A stretch of DNA of 57,005 nucleotides from Scytonema sp. RU_4_4 (lineage in GTDB: Bacteria; Cyanobacteriota; Cyanobacteriia; Cyanobacteriales; Nostocaceae). Below the pieces are notes generated by a model. That model had not been told where the DNA came from, made no database searches, and saw only the letters and a program-made list of their open reading frames with translations. Shown piece by piece: positions 55,786 through 57,005 of the stretch. The stretch is from the NCBI GenBank assembly GCA_012031965.1, contig JAAUSC010000017.1, forward strand, positions 1-57,005. Direction: 5' to 3'. Made by a program: the position numbers and the translations under genes. Position 1 is the first letter of the stretch; each line of letters opens with the position of its first letter.

Positions 55786-56533
55786 AAATCCACCTATTAG
55801 GTCATGCTCATCTTGATTTAGCATGGCTGTGGCGTGTGAGTGAAACTTGGAAAGCTGCACAAAGTACTTTTGAGTCGGTTCTTAAGCTAAGCCAGGATTT
55901 TCCGGAGTTGATTTTCTGTCATTCTTCGCCAGTACTTTATGCTTGGATAGAAGAACATCGCCCGGATTTGTTTGATGCTATTCAACAGGCGCTAAAAACT
56001 GGGCGTTGGGAAGTCGTGGGGGGTTTTTGGGTTGAACCGGATTTGAATTTAATTGCAGGTGAATCTATTGTCCGTCAGTTGTTGTATGGTCAGCGCTATG
56101 TGCTAGAGAAGTTTGGTAAGCTTTCTTGTGTGGTATGGGTACCAGATAGTTTTGGTTTTTGTGCAACTTTGCCGCAGTTTTTCACTAGTGCTGGTGTTGA
56201 GTATTTCGTGACTCAAAAGTTGCGCTGGAATGATACGACGAAGTTTGATTATGGTGCTTTTGGTGCGATCGCCTGATGGTAGTGAAGTCTTTAGTCTCAT
56301 GTCTGCGCCTGTTGGTGAGGGTATCGACCCTGTTAAAATGGCATCCTACGCCTGTGAATGGCAAACTCAAACAGGTCTTTGTGACGCCCTTTGGCTTCCT
56401 GGCGTGGGTGACCACGGCGGCGGTCCTACCCGTGATATGCTAGAAATCGCTCAGCGTTGGCAAAAGTCTCCTCTCTTTCCTCAGCTAGAGTTTACGACCG
56501 CTGAAAATTACTTAGAGCAAATTAAGAGGACAA

Positions 56534-56573
56534 GGGGACAAGGGGACAAGGGGACAAGGGGACAAGGGGACAA
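56534..56573 (+). repeat. Five tandem 8-bp units inside the mannosidase gene
   Basis: GGGGACAA is repeated five times (preceded by AGGACAA), encoding RTRGQGDKGTRGQGDN. Because the unit is 8 bp, any gain or loss of one copy shifts the reading frame. Confidence 0.93.
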
Positions 56574-57005
56574 TGAAAATTTCCCCTCATCTTCTGATTT
56601 CCCCACCTGGGAAGACGAACTTTATCTAGAATTTCATCGCGGTTGCTACACGACTCACGGTGACCAAAAACGTTGGAATCGTCGTTGTGAAGGGTTATTG
56701 TACCAAGCGGAACTGTTTGCGGCTTTGGCAACAATTAGCTCTAAAGTGACATATCCAAAAGCTGAACTAGAAGCGGCGTGGAAAAAAGTCTTATTTAACC
56801 AGTTTCACGACATTCTGCCTGGTTCTTCAATTCATGAAGTTTACGTGGATGCGCTTCCGACTTGGCAAGAGGTGGAAAAAGTTGGCAATGAGATATTGCA
56901 GCAGTCTTTGAGTCATCTTGATCCCAAATTTCTCTGAGCGAGCTGCCCCAACCCGACGCCATACCAATTTTCGTCTTCAACTCCCTTAATTGGAACCGCT
57001 CATCG

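Larger units (their letters stand above)
54981..57005 (+). pseudogene. GH38 alpha-mannosidase, frameshifted and cut by the window end
   Basis: Cytosolic class II alpha-mannosidase type. The N-terminal non-catalytic domain (about 1-260) precedes the catalytic domain starting LLGHAHLDLAWLW (zinc-binding His and Asp). GGFWVEPDLNL and VWVPDSFGFCATLPQ (Asp) follow. DHGGGPTRDMLEIAQRW and QFHDILPGSSIHEVY come next. The first frame ends at 56276 after KFDYGAFGAIA; the second resumes as RSPDGSEVFSLMSAP, about two bases having been lost at 56255-56272 beside a GCGATCGC octamer. Another shift near 56919-56937 sends the reading frame on as SELPQPDAIPIFVFNSLNWN to the window edge. Four repeat blocks interrupt the coding sequence. 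The gene is either inactive or poorly assembled. Confidence 0.85.

Overview
The window looks like the chromosome of a filamentous, probably heterocyst-forming cyanobacterium (Nostocales type). This rests on gene content: petM, ycf39, ycf20, an NblR-type regulator, a photosystem II S4-domain protein, kaiABC with a KaiA of only about 102 residues, and a TolC-type exporter gene beside kaiC that I read as hgdD. It is supported by HIP1 octamers (GCGATCGC), strings of heptanucleotide repeats (TAATGAC type) in gene gaps, and many small palindromic repeats. The exact species cannot be told from the sequence.

Layout. 0-5.8 kb: a secreted filamentous-haemagglutinin-type protein with an unusual two-copy leader, then lpdA and trpC. 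5.8-18.4 kb: mostly housekeeping genes (DUF2949 and DUF192 proteins, nblR, nadK, ycf39, the 37-residue petM, pdxA), a RDD/pentapeptide-repeat pair, two small secreted proteins and a tRNA-Val. 18.7-28 kb: an SDR dehydrogenase, the S4 protein, two conserved unknowns and, on the minus strand, kaiA-kaiB-kaiC-hgdD. 28-37.3 kb: a very large hybrid histidine kinase, a GT39-type glycosyltransferase with a C-terminal frameshift, a lipoprotein, ycf20, D-glycerate 3-kinase and an acyltransferase. 37.7-47 kb: a type III-A-like CRISPR effector operon. 47.8-57 kb: two tandem PBP2 genes, a potA-like ABC ATPase, an unknown 489-residue protein and a broken GH38 alpha-mannosidase that runs off the window.

The CRISPR operon (cas10-csm2-csm3-csm4-csm5-cas6-Csx1/Csx2-like CARF-HEPN ribonuclease-CARF-only protein) is the main accessory region. 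Genes from cas10 to cas6 are nearly contiguous or overlapping. Cas10 has no recognisable HD nuclease domain but keeps the GGDD cyclase motif, and Csm3 keeps the expected catalytic Asp. The predicted output is therefore target-RNA cleavage plus cyclic-oligoadenylate signalling to the CARF-HEPN ribonuclease. No cas1, cas2 or CRISPR array is visible, so crRNAs would have to come from elsewhere. cas10 carries two apparent one-base deletions and cas6 one apparent one-base insertion. A 63-codon remnant of another CARF gene sits directly behind the glycerate kinase gene. The locus is either decaying or the assembly has homopolymer errors; frameshifts in the glycosyltransferase and mannosidase genes make that ambiguity general.

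A second theme is repeat invasion. A repeat of about 150-200 bp occurs twice in inverted orientation 25 kb apart. Small palindromic and tandem repeats lie inside coding sequence, in frame, in cas10, the hybrid kinase, hgdD, the glycosyltransferase, the 489-residue protein and several times in the mannosidase gene.
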